From: Laccaria trichodermophora
Taxonomy: Eukaryota > Basidiomycota > Agaricomycetes > Agaricales > Hydnangiaceae
Reading direction: 5' to 3'
Assembly: GCA_018417955.1 (NCBI GenBank)
Contig: JACTVC010000002.1
Span: 124,001-188,000 of the forward strand
DNA length: 64,000 nt
In this document: one piece after another, positions 11,391 through 21,474 of the stretch
Numbering within the stretch: position 1 is the first letter of the stretch
Layout: each line of letters opens with the position of its first letter
The notes under the pieces: generated by a model
What the model saw: the letters and a program-made list of their open reading frames with translations, nothing else
Told to the model about the DNA's origin: nothing
The model's database searches: none
Translations under genes and position numbers: made by a program

Positions 11391-13125
11391 GGGCAATATC
11401 TGTGGGGGAGGAGCTATCAGGGGGCGGCGAGCCGTTGCTCGACGCCAAAGGGGCTATCGGGGATTCTGGATTGGGGAAATTTGGAGGAGGGGACTTAGCT
11501 GCTGGCGGCTTCGACCGTTGTCGCTTCCGCGGTTCCCTGGTGTAAGGTCTTCCACCTGGGGCCGCTGGGTCGAAGTTGAGCTGCGTTTGTCTGTATCTAT
11601 TTTTCTGTGAGCCTGCCTGGGCGTAGTTTACCTGTATCTCCGCTGGTGGGACTCGTCGGCCTTGCGACGGGTAGGATTGAGACCATGTCCATGTCTCTCT
11701 TGCCGGGAAGAAGGGGATGTCGTTTGCTGGGTCCCTTGCGTTGAGTTCGTCGACCTTCCTGAGGAAAGTCGGGCATCCGCGGTCCCAGCTGGTGTGGTCG
11801 TCCGTTTTGCACGACGTACAGAAAGTGACCCCTTGTTGGTTGCACTTGCTGGTCCAGTGGTCCCTTGCCCCGCAAGTACCGCATACATTTACCTCCTTTG
11901 TGACCACACACTCCGCAGCGATATGGTCCCATCCTTGGCATTTGAGGCAGCGAACAGGCTCCTTCCTGCACTTCGCTACCGAGACTCTCTTGTGGCAAAT
12001 CGACAGACCGTTGACTATTGCCCTGTTTGCCGTATCCGCGTCCGAGAAGGTGATGATGACGTGGGCGAGGCGCTGGTCCGGACGCCTCCGCATCGGGGGC
12101 TTGATCCACCTAATTTTCGTCAGTACACCTGTTGGGATTCCGTTAGTTTCTTCAATCTCCTTCCTGTCCTTCTCGCTGCTGGGGTCCAGGCTCAACGGCA
12201 CGTAGTAAGCGATAACGTTGTATGACCTCGTCTTGAAAGAGGCCTCTGACTCCCCCAGCTCCCGCAGGAAGGCCTCTGCGTTCGCCTTGGAAGCCAACCA
12301 CGCTGCGCCATCGTCCGTAACCATCTCCACCAGTATCCCCCCGTTTTGAAGCTTCAACGCCGACCTCATTTTGTGTTTCTGGCTCGTCGCCTTTCCCATC
12401 GCCTCCGAGAACTTGCCCACAAGAACCGTGTTGGCGCAATCTCTGAGTTTTGAGTCCCTGGGTAAGTCAATGAGGGCCTGTCGTTGTCGGATGCTCTCCT
12501 TCGCTGCCAGCCTGGGATTGGTATCTGGCGGTGCTCCAGATGCCGACCTAGTTAGCGCGTCCCTGTAAGTTGAGTTCCCGATACTTCCTGCCTGTTGCGC
12601 CGCCTTTTCCATCACCTCCACTAACTCCCCCGTTTTCTTCTCCAGCACCTCTGTTCTCTTCTCCAGCTCCTCTGCCACCTTCTCCTTCAGACCCTCCGTG
12701 TATTCTTTCAGATCGCTCGCCATCTCGCCGAACTGCGTGTTGGCGATGCTTCTGATGGCCTTTGTTACTTCTTCCAGCTCGATTTCCTTCAATAAATATG
12801 CGACTGCGCGGACCGCGTTGACTGCTGGGCGTCCTATTCCCTGCATAGCCGCTATCTGGAAGAGGGCTGTCGATAGCGCGTCCAAAGTGGGCGTCGCGCC
12901 TGCTGGTACGAATGTGAGTGTCTCCTCGAGGTATATCTTTCCTTTTTCGGCGTCGCTAATCTCCTGGTCGTTCCCCTCCATCTCCGCCGATCCAGCCGCC
13001 CTCGTCCTTTTCCGTTCTTGTGGTTGTACTTCTGCTTCGACAGGTTGGGCCTGTCGAGTGATTGTCATTTTACCTTTACTTGTCAGAGTCGTCTGTGTCC
13101 TGGGTTTTGCGCCAGTCCCAGACAT
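11383..13125 (-). CDS. LINE ORF1: gag-like nucleic-acid-binding protein
   Basis: This is a 580-residue ORF. An acidic/coiled-coil stretch (about residues 120-190, runs such as 'LKEKVAEELEKRTEVLEKK') is followed by a middle region likely used for RNA binding. Three zinc knuckles follow: 'CLKCQGWDHIAAEC' and 'CGTCGARDHWTSKC' (CX2CX4HX4C) and 'CTSCKTDDHTSWDRGC' (CX2CX4HX6C). The tail is Pro- and basic-rich. This domain order is typical of LINE ORF1 proteins that coat the element RNA. The start at 13125 leaves a leader of about 148 nt. The stop (TGA, 11383-11385) overlaps the ORF2 start. Confidence 0.92.
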   Translation of the reverse strand: MSGTGAKPRTQTTLTSKGKMTITRQAQPVEAEVQPQERKRTRAAGSAEMEGNDQEISDAEKGKIYLEETLTFVPAGATPTLDALSTALFQIAAMQGIGRPAVNAVRAVAYLLKEIELEEVTKAIRSIANTQFGEMASDLKEYTEGLKEKVAEELEKRTEVLEKKTGELVEVMEKAAQQAGSIGNSTYRDALTRSASGAPPDTNPRLAAKESIRQRQALIDLPRDSKLRDCANTVLVGKFSEAMGKATSQKHKMRSALKLQNGGILVEMVTDDGAAWLASKANAEAFLRELGESEASFKTRSYNVIAYYVPLSLDPSSEKDRKEIEETNGIPTGVLTKIRWIKPPMRRRPDQRLAHVIITFSDADTANRAIVNGLSICHKRVSVAKCRKEPVRCLKCQGWDHIAAECVVTKEVNVCGTCGARDHWTSKCNQQGVTFCTSCKTDDHTSWDRGCPTFLRKVDELNARDPANDIPFFPARETWTWSQSYPSQGRRVPPAEIQVNYAQAGSQKNRYRQTQLNFDPAAPGGRPYTREPRKRQRSKPPAAKSPPPNFPNPESPIAPLASSNGSPPPDSSSPTDIAHV

Positions 13126-13273
13126 GATCTGGGCTCGTTTTCTATGAGTTTGAAACTAGTTTTAACGTTCTTTATGCTGTATCTAGACCGGGTGCTCGTT
13201 TTGTAGTCGATAAGTTGCCCAAAATTTTCGGGGTCCTAGTCGGGGTGCCACGTGGTTCCGGTCCAAGAAAGGT

Positions 13274-13286
13274 CCCAATCGATCTT
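13274..13286. repeat. Target-site duplication, LINE 5' side
   Basis: This is an exact copy of 6830-6842 and marks the 5' junction of the full-length element. Confidence 0.9.
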
Positions 13287-14235
13287 ACTGACATAAACTC
13301 ATAGAACTCATGCTTAGCCTTAACCCTCGTCTCTCCCAGATCCTGGAATGGGTGGGTGCACGGCTTCAAATAGTGAAGTGAGATCGTGTCTTTTTCTCAC
13401 TCGCTAAGACTGAAATAAATCATATATCCAGGCGGTACAAGCTCAGCGCTCAGTGCTCAAACCCAATTTATACGTTGACGCGCATACATGAATGCGTACG
13501 CCCTAATTGACTTCTTCAATAAACGCCGTAAGATTGATCCGCATCCGCGATTGTAGCTACTTTGGGAATATGGAGATTTGAAATTTTGTGGAAATATGAT
13601 CAAGATGAGGTACCTTGTCAGTGTCACCGTGACATGGGGCTTAATGGCGATCTGGTCATAGCCTTTTTCACTCATGCCAAGGTCCGTGCGCTGTCCAGGG
13701 TGGGTTAACTTCCAAAACTCTTCAACCCGAATGTTTGGGATCGACGATTCGCAAGTCAAATGACTAACTCTCTGCTCACCGACGACGATTAGGTGAGTAA
13801 GGTCATCAAAGGTGTACAAGTTTTGGAATGCCAACGTTACTCAAACAGGTAGCAGGTCCAGAAACGGATTTCGGCGTTTGGATCTGCCGAACGAATGACA
13901 TTCGACAGACAAGCAACCATAATTAGGTGCAGACTCCGACCACGACAGATAGCAAAATCAATAAACGATCATCCCTCCAAATCCGCGGAAAGGCCGCAAA
14001 TCTGAAGACCTCTGGTTTGGCGTGCGTCCCACCTATCCATGAGAAATGACAATGGCAAACCCGGACGACTTCTGCGCGTAACTGCCTACCATTGACAACT
14101 TGACGACGCGGGCGCTGCGGCGACTCATATGACCATTCACCAAACCATTCGGACTGTCAGACTGAAGGAACGCTTCAACTTTCGCCCTTGAATGCCGAAA
14201 TTCGCGGGCGACAGCCTGAGATACCCTCGATTTTC
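13287..14235. other. Intergenic; weak minus-strand frame at 13457-13834
   Basis: A minus-strand frame (13834 to about 13605) reads 'FDDLTHLIVVGEQRVSHL' and runs to a possible GT donor just after 'ACACTGACAAG'. It may be an exon of an unrecognised gene, but I find no convincing partner exons. Nothing else is supported. Confidence 0.35.
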
Positions 14236-14241
14236 TATAAG
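14236..14241 (+). promoter_or_regulatory. Candidate TATA box of the protease inhibitor gene
   Basis: TATAAG lies 79 bp upstream of the ATG at 14315, within a C/T-rich leader. The assignment is by sequence and spacing only. Confidence 0.45.
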
Positions 14242-14314
14242 TACGTCCGAAACTTTGAACCACTCCCAAATCCACTCACCCAATCTACTATTCTCAGAGA
14301 CCCCACTTGGAAAC

Positions 14315-14890
14315 ATGTCGAAACTCGCGCCTGGTACCTACGTCATCGTGAACAGGGTTCTCTCTCCCAACGATGAGATGCTCGCCATCACATTCAACGG
14401 TAGAGGCAAGACTGCCACGGTGACCCCTACGATTCCGCCCACCAGCGCACAACGTGTACGTCTTTTGAAAGTTCTCGAAGTCTCCCTTGATATATTTTGT
14501 ACGTTTCTCAGTGGGTTATCAAGGACTACGACACAAGAACTCAATACGTAACGCCCGCCGATGCTCCCGACCTGCAAGCCGCTTGGGGGAGCGGTGTCGT
14601 CACCGTCCTCCCTGCGGGGGGTTACGTCTGGACCATTCGGAGCACTGACGAAGGATACACGTAAGTTATTTACCCGAGGGTCAATGAGAAGTGCTTAAAG
14701 GTCACAATCAGCATTCAAGACGGTGGAGTCACCCAATTTTGGGGACTGGATGTTGCCCACGCTAAGTCCCCAGTGCGTTTTCATAAGTCTTCGCCCGAAC
14801 TTAGTTCAGAAACTCAATTCAAAGGTCACAATTGGAGCTGGAGCAGCGACACTCAACGAAAAGCAGAGGTGGTTGTTCGACAAAGTTTAG
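14315..14890 (+). CDS. Mushroom serine protease inhibitor, MEROPS I66-like (cospin type)
   Basis: Exons 14315-14455, 14512-14660, 14712-14772 and 14810-14890 join in frame to 143 residues; introns are 56, 51, 37 and all GT..AG. The protein starts 'MSKLAPGTYVIVNRVLSP' and contains 'QRWVIKDYDTRTQYV', 'LQAAWGSG', 'VLPAGGYVWTIRSTD', 'YTIQDGG' and the end motif 'KQRWLFDKV'. The repeated 'QRW' pattern and length match the beta-trefoil I66 inhibitors of agaricomycetes (cospin, cnispin; about 150 residues), which block trypsin-like serine proteases and are thought to protect fruiting bodies from grazers. No signal peptide is seen, as in that family. The last intron (37 bp) is short; using the nearer AG at 14804 would break the frame. 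The inhibited protease is not predictable from sequence. Confidence 0.88.
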
Positions 14891-15030
14891 TGTACTTTAA
14901 CTTCAACAACCTTGCATCTGTATGAGTTCATTTTCTCAATTAATCTCGTCAACTGGTCATCAAAAGTCAAGGAAAAGAACTGTTGAGAAGCGAAGCAAAC
15001 AGGGTTCTATGAGATTTAAATATTTAAGAA

Positions 15031-15444
15031 TCAGCCGCACTTCATGTGAAAAGCGATAGCAGATGGTAACTCCGAGTCGGGGCCACAGCCGGCTCCAACT
15101 TTGACGTCTTCTATGCCAAGGAATATACCTTCTTTCCCGAACCCTACAACAACAAAGCGGGCGAGAAATAGTACGAGTAGACAAACAACCAGCAGCGGAT
15201 GATAGGTATTAATATAGTGTAGCACGCGCGATGCCTGACGGCTAATAACTCCTTCCAACACCCGATATATGAGAGAAAATGCCGAATGAATAAATATTGG
15301 CTGCGATTGATGTAGTAATTTGAACGTCGTTTCAAAATAATGGCATAATTCTAGAGGTGAGAGGTGAGGACTTGGAGAAAAGTAACAAAAAAAGGCAGGC
15401 AACGTACAGGGGTCGTAATCTTGTAAGGTAGAGGACATCCACTT
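15031..15444 (-). CDS. Possible small membrane protein (weak)
   Basis: The frame begins at an ATG (15444, 'MSSTLQDYDP') and could splice from a GT at about 15412 to an AG just before 15355. It ends at 15031 with a hydrophobic segment 'HPLLVVCLLVLFLARFVVVGFG'. I do not recognise the family. The first 20 bp of the ORF lie in the 38-bp inverted repeat shared with 16172-16209, so part of the start may simply be duplicated sequence. Confidence 0.3.
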   Translation of the reverse strand, partial: KWMSSTLQDYDPCTLPAFFCYFSPSPHLSPLELCHYFETTFKLLHQSQPIFIHSAFSLIYRVLEGVISRQASRVLHYINTYHPLLVVCLLVLFLARFVVVGFGKEGIFLGIEDVKVGAGCGPDSELPSAIAFHMKCG

Positions 15445-15461
15445 CCTTCCAACGTCACGTG
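15424..15461. repeat. Perfect 38-bp inverted repeat, left arm
   Basis: The 38 bases are the exact reverse complement of 16172-16209. The arms are 710 bp apart. The right arm lies just past the stop codon of pheromone gene 1. Confidence 0.9.
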
Positions 15462-15599
15462 CAGTTACTTTGCTGTGACATCCTCATCTAAATCGGGAAC
15501 TACACCTAGAGAAAATAAGAGAAATGAGAATCAGATATTACTCACCCACAAATCGCAAAATCGAAGACCATAGAATCGTTTAAAACTAGATTAAGCATT

Positions 15600-15910
15600 T
15601 ATATACAAAATTAAAAGTTATAAGAGTAAGGACTCGGTCTAATCCCCCAAAAATACGAAATTATGTACAGTAACATGGCAGGAATTGATGGAATGGAAAG
15701 GCAAACAGTCGAGTAGATGCTCTGGATAGAGCAAATTTGATGGATCTTTGCTTTTTCCATGTCATCCATAAGTTTTTGTGGGAGGACACGGTGTCCTCGA
15801 TATTTGTGTGCTGCCCAAGCAGCTTGACGGCTGTGGAGGCCCTTTTCATAGGCATCCATAAAGCGGTCAGCTTGCGTGGCGAACCTCGAAAAATATCAGA
15901 TTTGACATAC
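15600..15910 (-). pseudogene. Relic with 'KYRGHRVLP' motif, family unrecognised
   Basis: The minus strand reads 'FMDAYEKGLHSRQAAWAAHK' followed by 'YRGHRVLPQKL' (about 15770-15880), a compact motif that looks like a real protein core. The frame upstream is broken by a stop near 15900 and no start or companion exon is evident, so this is probably a fragment. It lies between the arms of the 38-bp inverted repeat. Confidence 0.4.
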
Positions 15911-16171
15911 TTGGACTGCATGCTTTGTTTTGGCATTCTAGTCGCACTTTGAATAGGATTCCGCGAGACGCGCCACAGAATATAGCTGGGTTGGCAGTAT
16001 TTCTGGGCGATCACGCTAAATATTCAATTTTCTCCTGATTTCTTTATTTCTACAACATTACGACTACTTTTGAAACAATTCTATGGAAACCGATTGTCCT
16101 GAAAAGTTTTTGTTATTATTTGAGGAACATTATTGTAGAAAGGTAGACGCTTTTGGAATTGTCACGCTCAA

Positions 16172-16209
16172 CACGTGACGTTGGAAGGAAGTGGATGTCC
16201 TCTACCTTA
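16172..16209. repeat. Perfect 38-bp inverted repeat, right arm
   Basis: This is the exact reverse complement of 15424-15461. It begins 22 bp beyond the stop codon of pheromone gene 1 (which reads on the minus strand) and so lies in its 3' flank. Confidence 0.9.
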
Positions 16210-16230
16210 GTAGGGATGAGGGATGTACTT

Positions 16231-16347
16231 TTAGGCCACTACGCAGTATGCGTTGTTTCCGCTGCCGCCATCGTCAGCGTTGGTTGGGATATCACTAGGG
16301 CCAGAGACGGCGGCAAAGAAGATGGAGAGGGTGGCGAAGGAATCCAT
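16231..16347 (-). CDS. Lipopeptide mating pheromone precursor 1 (CaaX)
   Basis: An intronless 38-residue ORF starts 'MDSFATLSIFFAAVSG', carries the basidiomycete precursor motif 'DIPTNADD' and ends 'GGSGNNAYCVVA'. The terminal CVVA is a CaaX box: the Cys would be farnesylated, VVA removed and the Cys carboxymethylated, with the N-terminal part cut off to release a short diffusible peptide that acts on an STE3-type G-protein-coupled receptor of a compatible mate. Length, N-terminus and ending match homobasidiomycete pheromone precursors. The last 20 residues are identical to those of the gene at 51008-51124. A TATA box lies about 95 bp upstream. No receptor gene is recognisable next to it. The longer plus-strand frame over the same DNA (16153-16461) is its shadow. 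Confidence 0.9.
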   Translation of the reverse strand: MDSFATLSIFFAAVSGPSDIPTNADDGGSGNNAYCVVA

Positions 16348-16435
16348 GAGAATAATATGGGAGGGTGTGAAGAACAAAGAGTTCGAAGGCACTTAGGTTC
16401 CAAAGAGCTTGATCTTCTGTCGATAAACGAAGCTG

Positions 16436-16443
16436 CCTTTATA
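16436..16443 (-). promoter_or_regulatory. TATA box of pheromone gene 1
   Basis: On the minus strand the sequence reads TATAAAGG, about 96 bp before the ATG, and continues 'cagcttcgtt'. The same TATA plus 'agcttcgtt' and further leader stretches occur before pheromone gene 2 (50906), showing a shared promoter. Confidence 0.75.
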
Positions 16444-17326
16444 CCCAACGGACTTTCCTGAATTCAATGATGCACTCCGTGAGACATTGATTGTGATGAA
16501 AATATCTGAATACTTTGCTTGAGCCTTATTGTAAAGACGCGCCCCTGCACCGGCGATCCCCTGGATTAAAACAATAAAAGTCAGTGCTCGGGGGAAATTA
16601 TCGCTCCCTTTCTGTGGGATCTCACATAGTTGTCAGATAGAACAATAATAATCCTCACGACGTCGCCCGATGGTATTTCACCCCCCGAGGCCAGGTGTGC
16701 CTTCAACATTTTCGTTAAGTTGGTCAACTGAATTCATAGCGACATTCATGGCAATACAATAACCGTGTAAATGGATTGTTGTTTTCCGATGATCGAGAAA
16801 TACAATTGAGAGTCGAGTCATAAATTCTACACTGCGGTGTGAGCAGAAGTGTCAGTTGTGATAATCGGAACATCGACCATCGTTTGAGCTAAGGGGATTG
16901 ACCATGAGATATTTGAAAACCTACGCCGATCTTTTCGCGGTCATTGTCCCAATGTACACCGTGACACACATAGCTTGGGTAGAGACAGAGCCATGCTGTA
17001 TTTTGACACGCCAGTGAGTAGGGAAGATCTCCACCGAAGTATATCAAACCATGAAGTGTCGGTAGGTGGTCTACGAACGACTCAGTTCTATAAAACGGGC
17101 AAGAAGTAGAACGACGTACGCATACGTCCACCCACGCTAATCTACCCTTCAGCGTTCTACGTGTTAGAAAGTTGTAGACCGTTCAATCGGGCCAACGAGG
17201 ATCGAGATATAAAGGTGATGGGAGATAAGATAAAAAAGCTCACGTGGCATAGCCTCAGGGCCCCACTGGGACCCAGATGAACACCGTTCCCGGCGCGCTG
17301 CCTGCAGTGTTGTTATCTCTTTCGCC
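16444..17326. other. Intergenic, no gene seen
   Basis: No supported frame is present. A TATAAAGG at about 17207, some 120 bp before the next start codon, may serve the plus-strand gene at 17327. Confidence 0.5.
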
Positions 17327-18541
17327 ATGAAGCCCTTCAGTCCGCAAATTTATATCCCTGATCGGTCTTCCCCCAAGCACTTTTCTCCTGTTGAACCGAC
17401 GCCGACTTTACAACCAGACAATCATGTTTTGTCTGATATCAACACAATTCTGGACCGTATTCACCTATTTTTGAAGGAAACAGCAGAGGGGAGGTTGGTC
17501 ATATCTGGCGTGTCGCCTGAGCTTTTCCGCAACCTGCAGGCAAGGGTGGAACAAAATGAAATACCCGGATTTGAAAGGCTACGGTGTGCACAATAATCTC
17601 AATGTAAGATTTGGCAGTCCTTATTTTAGCTGCCCTTGCAGCATCGACTACATTCCCAACACACTCATTCTCAGATACCCGTCGACCACGGATGGAATCT
17701 CTCAACTACTATTCAACTTGGGATGCAACCCATCTCACTTTGTCGACCTGATGCCTATTGTTCCGTACGGCTCCACCGACATCCCCATGGCAGACAGCGG
17801 AGCCAAATCCCCAGATTTTTCTGTTCTTGATGCGTCTTTCAGCTGGGCCCATCCTAGTTCCAAACTTGGTGGTGTTCCCACAGTGGTCTGGGAAGTTGCA
17901 TACTCAAAGACAAAGAAGAAGCTAGCTGAGGACTGTGGACGATGGATTGTTTTGTCAGATGGCGGCGTTCAGCTTGCCAACGGCATTGACATCGAGTACG
18001 CTGGGAAGGATGGACCAGTGGAAGAACTGACATGGACTTTTTGGGAGCTGGAGACGGAAACTCTTGATTCCGTGGAGGATGGCCAGGTTCTCTCAGCGTT
18101 GGTCAGGGAAGATCATGGAAATGACCCACCTCAATTCCACTCGTTTCGACATCTTGCGGATGAGGTCTACATCAAGTACATAGCCCGTGCAACTCATGTA
18201 TTCAAGGTTTATCTGGTCTTTTCCTTCATCCTGTGCAGCATCTTATCGTGTTTGCAATATAGATCCTACCCCCTAATTCCCAATGTCCAAAGGCAATCGA
18301 GATTTTGCATCGCCATGTCTTTCGAAACCCGCCAGATGACAAAGCCCATCTTCCATATTACTCCTACAATGTCCAAGCTATTCGGGATGCTGTTGCAGTT
18401 CTTAGACGGGCACATATTTCACTAGCAGAGAAGCGTCAGCTACAGAAGGAAGGTGTTGCGAATTCAGTGCCAGATATTGAGGAGGCGCTCCAGCAAGTTG
18501 CTAAATTCAAGAAGAATAAAATTTTAAACGCAAATACTTGA
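17327..18541 (+). CDS. Uncharacterised protein with nuclease-fold-like core, three exons
   Basis: Exons 17327-17583, 17642-18206 and 18263-18541 join in frame to 366 residues; the introns (58 and 56 bp) have GT..AG borders. The join at the first intron restores 'LRIDYIPNTLILRYPSTT', a pattern typical of a large agaricomycete family. The core reads 'SPDFSVLD', then 'PTVVWEVAYSKTKKKLAEDC' and 'GRW', followed by 'TWTFWELE'. The spacing of Asp, then Glu in 'WEVAY', with nearby lysines recalls a PD-(D/E)XK nuclease core, a family often swept by transposons; this is inference and catalysis is unproven. The C-terminal exon is charged and helical. No frame breaks are seen. Confidence 0.75.
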
Positions 18542-21474
18542 CATCGTCCAGTCTCTCGAGCGCTGTGTGCTACACACTTGTCAAGTCTTGTATACTTAGC
18601 CCTGCGTATCCGTATTGTACAGAGCCTTTCAAATTTGAAATCAGAACGTCGAAGTGGAAAGAAGGCTGGTACGTTATCTTCCACACACCAAAGGCACTAT
18701 CCGTTGTAGCGCAGCTTTTGCTCACCGTTGAGATCTGCCTTGCCTGCTTCACGTCGATTGAAGCGTGACCTCCCGATTGATTCAGGTTTGCAAGGAAAGA
18801 GGTTAAAAAAACGAGCGGGTAAACGGGATGCGTCGGGCCCGTGCAACTCGACGTTCGCCGGCCTTTGGCCTTTCTCGTCCAGAGGGTTCCTGTGAACCTT
18901 GTCCAGGATGTACGCTTGCGGGCGTTGAACAAAACGAGTAACTTGACCCATCCGTCATCCGACTGACCCTCGCACCGGAACAAGGAGGGCGAAGGCGTGC
19001 GTCCCCATCTCCAACGCAATGGGGAGAAGGGTAAGATGATCCGAGAAATCAGGGCCCGAGGGGAGGGCCGGGGGAGCTTGGGGGGAGCAGTCGAGGCAGA
19101 GAGGCAAGTCGCACGGTGCCCCTTTAGAGGATAATAGCGCCCTTAGAAAGTAAAGTCGCGGTTCGTTGTTGATGAAAAGAAAGCAAGGAGTGGATGTCGG
19201 GTGCATGACAATGGCGGCTGCTGCCGCGTGGGGGGGAGTAAAGGGGCACGATTGGCGAAGGGGAGTTGTGGAAAATGTGCAAGGGCAGAGCAAACGTCGC
19301 GGAGGGAAATCTTGCGAACCGCGGTCGCTGTACGTCGAGGGGGGTAGCTTTCGTCCGGTAGAAGGGGCGGAAGTGGTGGAGGGAATGCGCTACAACTTTT
19401 GAAAGGTACTCAAATGAAGCTAGCTGCACATGAAATCGTTAGCTAATGAGGTAACAGAAAAGGAACCAAACTTACTAGAGGGTCTCCCTAGAGCCTCCCG
19501 TGTATAGATTCTCCCCCGTCAAATAAATCGACCGCTCAAAGTTCCGTGTCTCTTCATTGCAAGCACTCCCTCAAAACATTTGCGCCAACGAAGTCTTGAG
19601 GAGGCAAATCTACCGCGTCGAACGCTGCTCCAAGTAACCCTTTCCCCGAAACCGAACGAATTTCAGACTTTAAAACGGGAGTTGGAACAGCTGCAGTATG
19701 CAAGCCCCCCTTGCTGCAACCGCCCCATCCGACGTCGCTTCACACACGCCTTCTCGGACCTCGGAGGTTGCTGTTTCATCTGCCACCTCATCGACCGCTT
19801 GATACGCGCCCACTACACACGCTCCAGCCTCGACTACGATACCTGCCCTTCCCGAACGTAGACGCGGTCGCCCAAGGGCCAAAAGAGAGCGTGAAAGTCA
19901 AGCCAGCAACGAACGGCACGCGTCCACGACTCCGACGGCCTCCTGGAACTGGGTACAAGCAGAGGCTGACGGCATTGTTGGGTGAGGATGCCGCTCGGGC
20001 AGCTTTGGATGTTGTGACGCACAGACTTTTACTGCGTGCTCAATCAGGAAGAATTTGTGCACGAACTTGTCGTCGATTAGGCAGCCGAGTACCACTTCTT
20101 CTCCTCAGTCCATTTTTCAAGGGTGGCAATGGAAAGATCTTGGTGGAAGATGGACTGGAAGGGGGGATGAGCGTGAATGAGCTTTCTCTGACTGTTCACG
20201 GAGGCTCACTGTGTATCCGCTCCAATTTGGCTCCAGTTATTGCCTGGCGTCATGTACTGCCGCTGCCCGCTCTTTTCCCTGTGTTCCTGATATCGGGGGT
20301 ACATAGCCTTTCCGAAACCTTGACCAGTTCAAAAGCTTGTGGGTCGTGCGTGATCTTTCAATTCCCCGTATTAGCTTAACCCTAATGACGAATTGAACAC
20401 TCACCCAAGCGAGGGTGAAATTGAAGAGCTGGACAGCCTGCGTCTCCACTTCCCAAGCAAGTATGTAGAAAACATTTGAGTGTAAATCCGACTCGGCGCG
20501 CGAATGGTAGGTAAAAGGCTAGAAAAGCTGGCGGCGATGATGGTGGCTGAGGACGACGTCAACGTCGATCAAATTTGTGTTGATCAACGTTTGTTTTCGT
20601 CGTCTCTTTCCACTAAGTACCATCACCACCTACGCAACCAGCTGCATCGAATTGTGAAGTGACGAAGGTCACCAAGTAACTTCAAATTCAAAAACTTAAC
20701 TTGGCGGATTCGCAGCGGGCGACTGCACCAGGTCTCGAAAATTGGAAGCACCTTGATTTGGAGTTGATCTGAGGAGGATATATATACGCTGAAGACCTTG
20801 AGTATGGAAAGGAATTTTCCCGGCGGACCTTTTCAAGGTGTGTTTATTGCCGTTCCGTTTCTGGCTTGGTGAACCAAAGCACGCCCCTCTACAGAGACAT
20901 CTTCAAGCAACTGGAGTCATTCGTTGGAAAGCGTAATGCGGCTTGTGACGACCTTTCTTCGGGCGAATCTGGAACCCGACACTGCCTGATGAGCGAGCAA
21001 CTCTCAAAGCATCACCCTCAGTTCTCGGAAGCGCGAATGCGGCACGGCTGTTGAATATTGTTTTCCACGCATTTTTGAACTTTGCGGCATCTTCCCATTG
21101 TCGCCGAAGCTTCCTCCCTCTCTCCTTCCATACATCACATATACGGTCTTAATCCTGTACAACGTCCTCCCAGGTGACGGATGCTTCTGCAGGTACGCCC
21201 TGCTTCATCCCTTCTTTGAAAGATCAGCCAAACCGACGTTTCGCAGAATTGCACACGATATCAAGCCAGGACTTAGACTAGGGAGTGTCTCCACCCAGGC
21301 CTCTTCCATTTCAATGCCCTCTGCTACATCCCATCGAGCTGTTCTATGCCTTTATGTAAGAAGCCCCCCTTCTTCCATCAGCGCATCGGTTGAGACCTAT
21401 GTAGTTCTATGGAGCCTATGTAGGAACCATAGTTTCATAGGTTCCCCTCCGATATAGAGAATAACGTTCAACCC
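18542..21474. other. Long region without a supported gene; degenerate AT-hook-like frame
   Basis: Many short frames occur but none is convincing. At about 19697-19985 the plus strand reads 'MQAPLAATAPSDVASHTPS', then an in-frame TGA (about 19800), then 'RRRGRPRAKRERESQ' with an AT-hook-like RGRP core. It is probably a decayed gene. 20383-20460 gives 'THPSEGEIEELDSLRLHFP' before a GT, perhaps an orphan exon. GC-rich runs at 19000-19400 hold nothing clear. Confidence 0.35.

Larger units (their letters stand above)
6843..13273 (-). mobile_element. Full-length non-LTR retrotransposon (LINE), two ORFs, RNase H-bearing
   Basis: The element reads on the minus strand. It has a 5' leader of about 148 nt (13126-13273), ORF1 (13125-11383), ORF2 (11390-7392), a 3' untranslated region of about 530 nt and a tail of about 15-17 A (T run at 6841-6857 on the plus strand). 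It is bracketed by a perfect 13-bp direct repeat (6830-6842 and 13274-13286). The gag-like zinc-knuckle ORF1, the apurinic-type endonuclease at the ORF2 N-terminus and the RNase H domain after the reverse transcriptase fit the Tad1-like group of fungal LINEs; the clade assignment is inference. Both ORFs are uninterrupted and the duplication is unmutated, so the insertion looks recent and perhaps competent. It landed in gene-poor DNA. Confidence 0.93.

Noticed and set aside
11662..13206. Long plus-strand frames over the LINE (for example 11662-12225, 12698-13147)
   Set aside because: They are antisense shadows of ORF1, which has zinc knuckles and coiled coil; the plus frames show no domain.
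16153..16461. 102-codon plus-strand frame opposite pheromone gene 1
   Set aside because: The minus strand gives a full pheromone precursor with TATA box and CaaX end, duplicated elsewhere; the plus frame has no counterpart at 51 kb.
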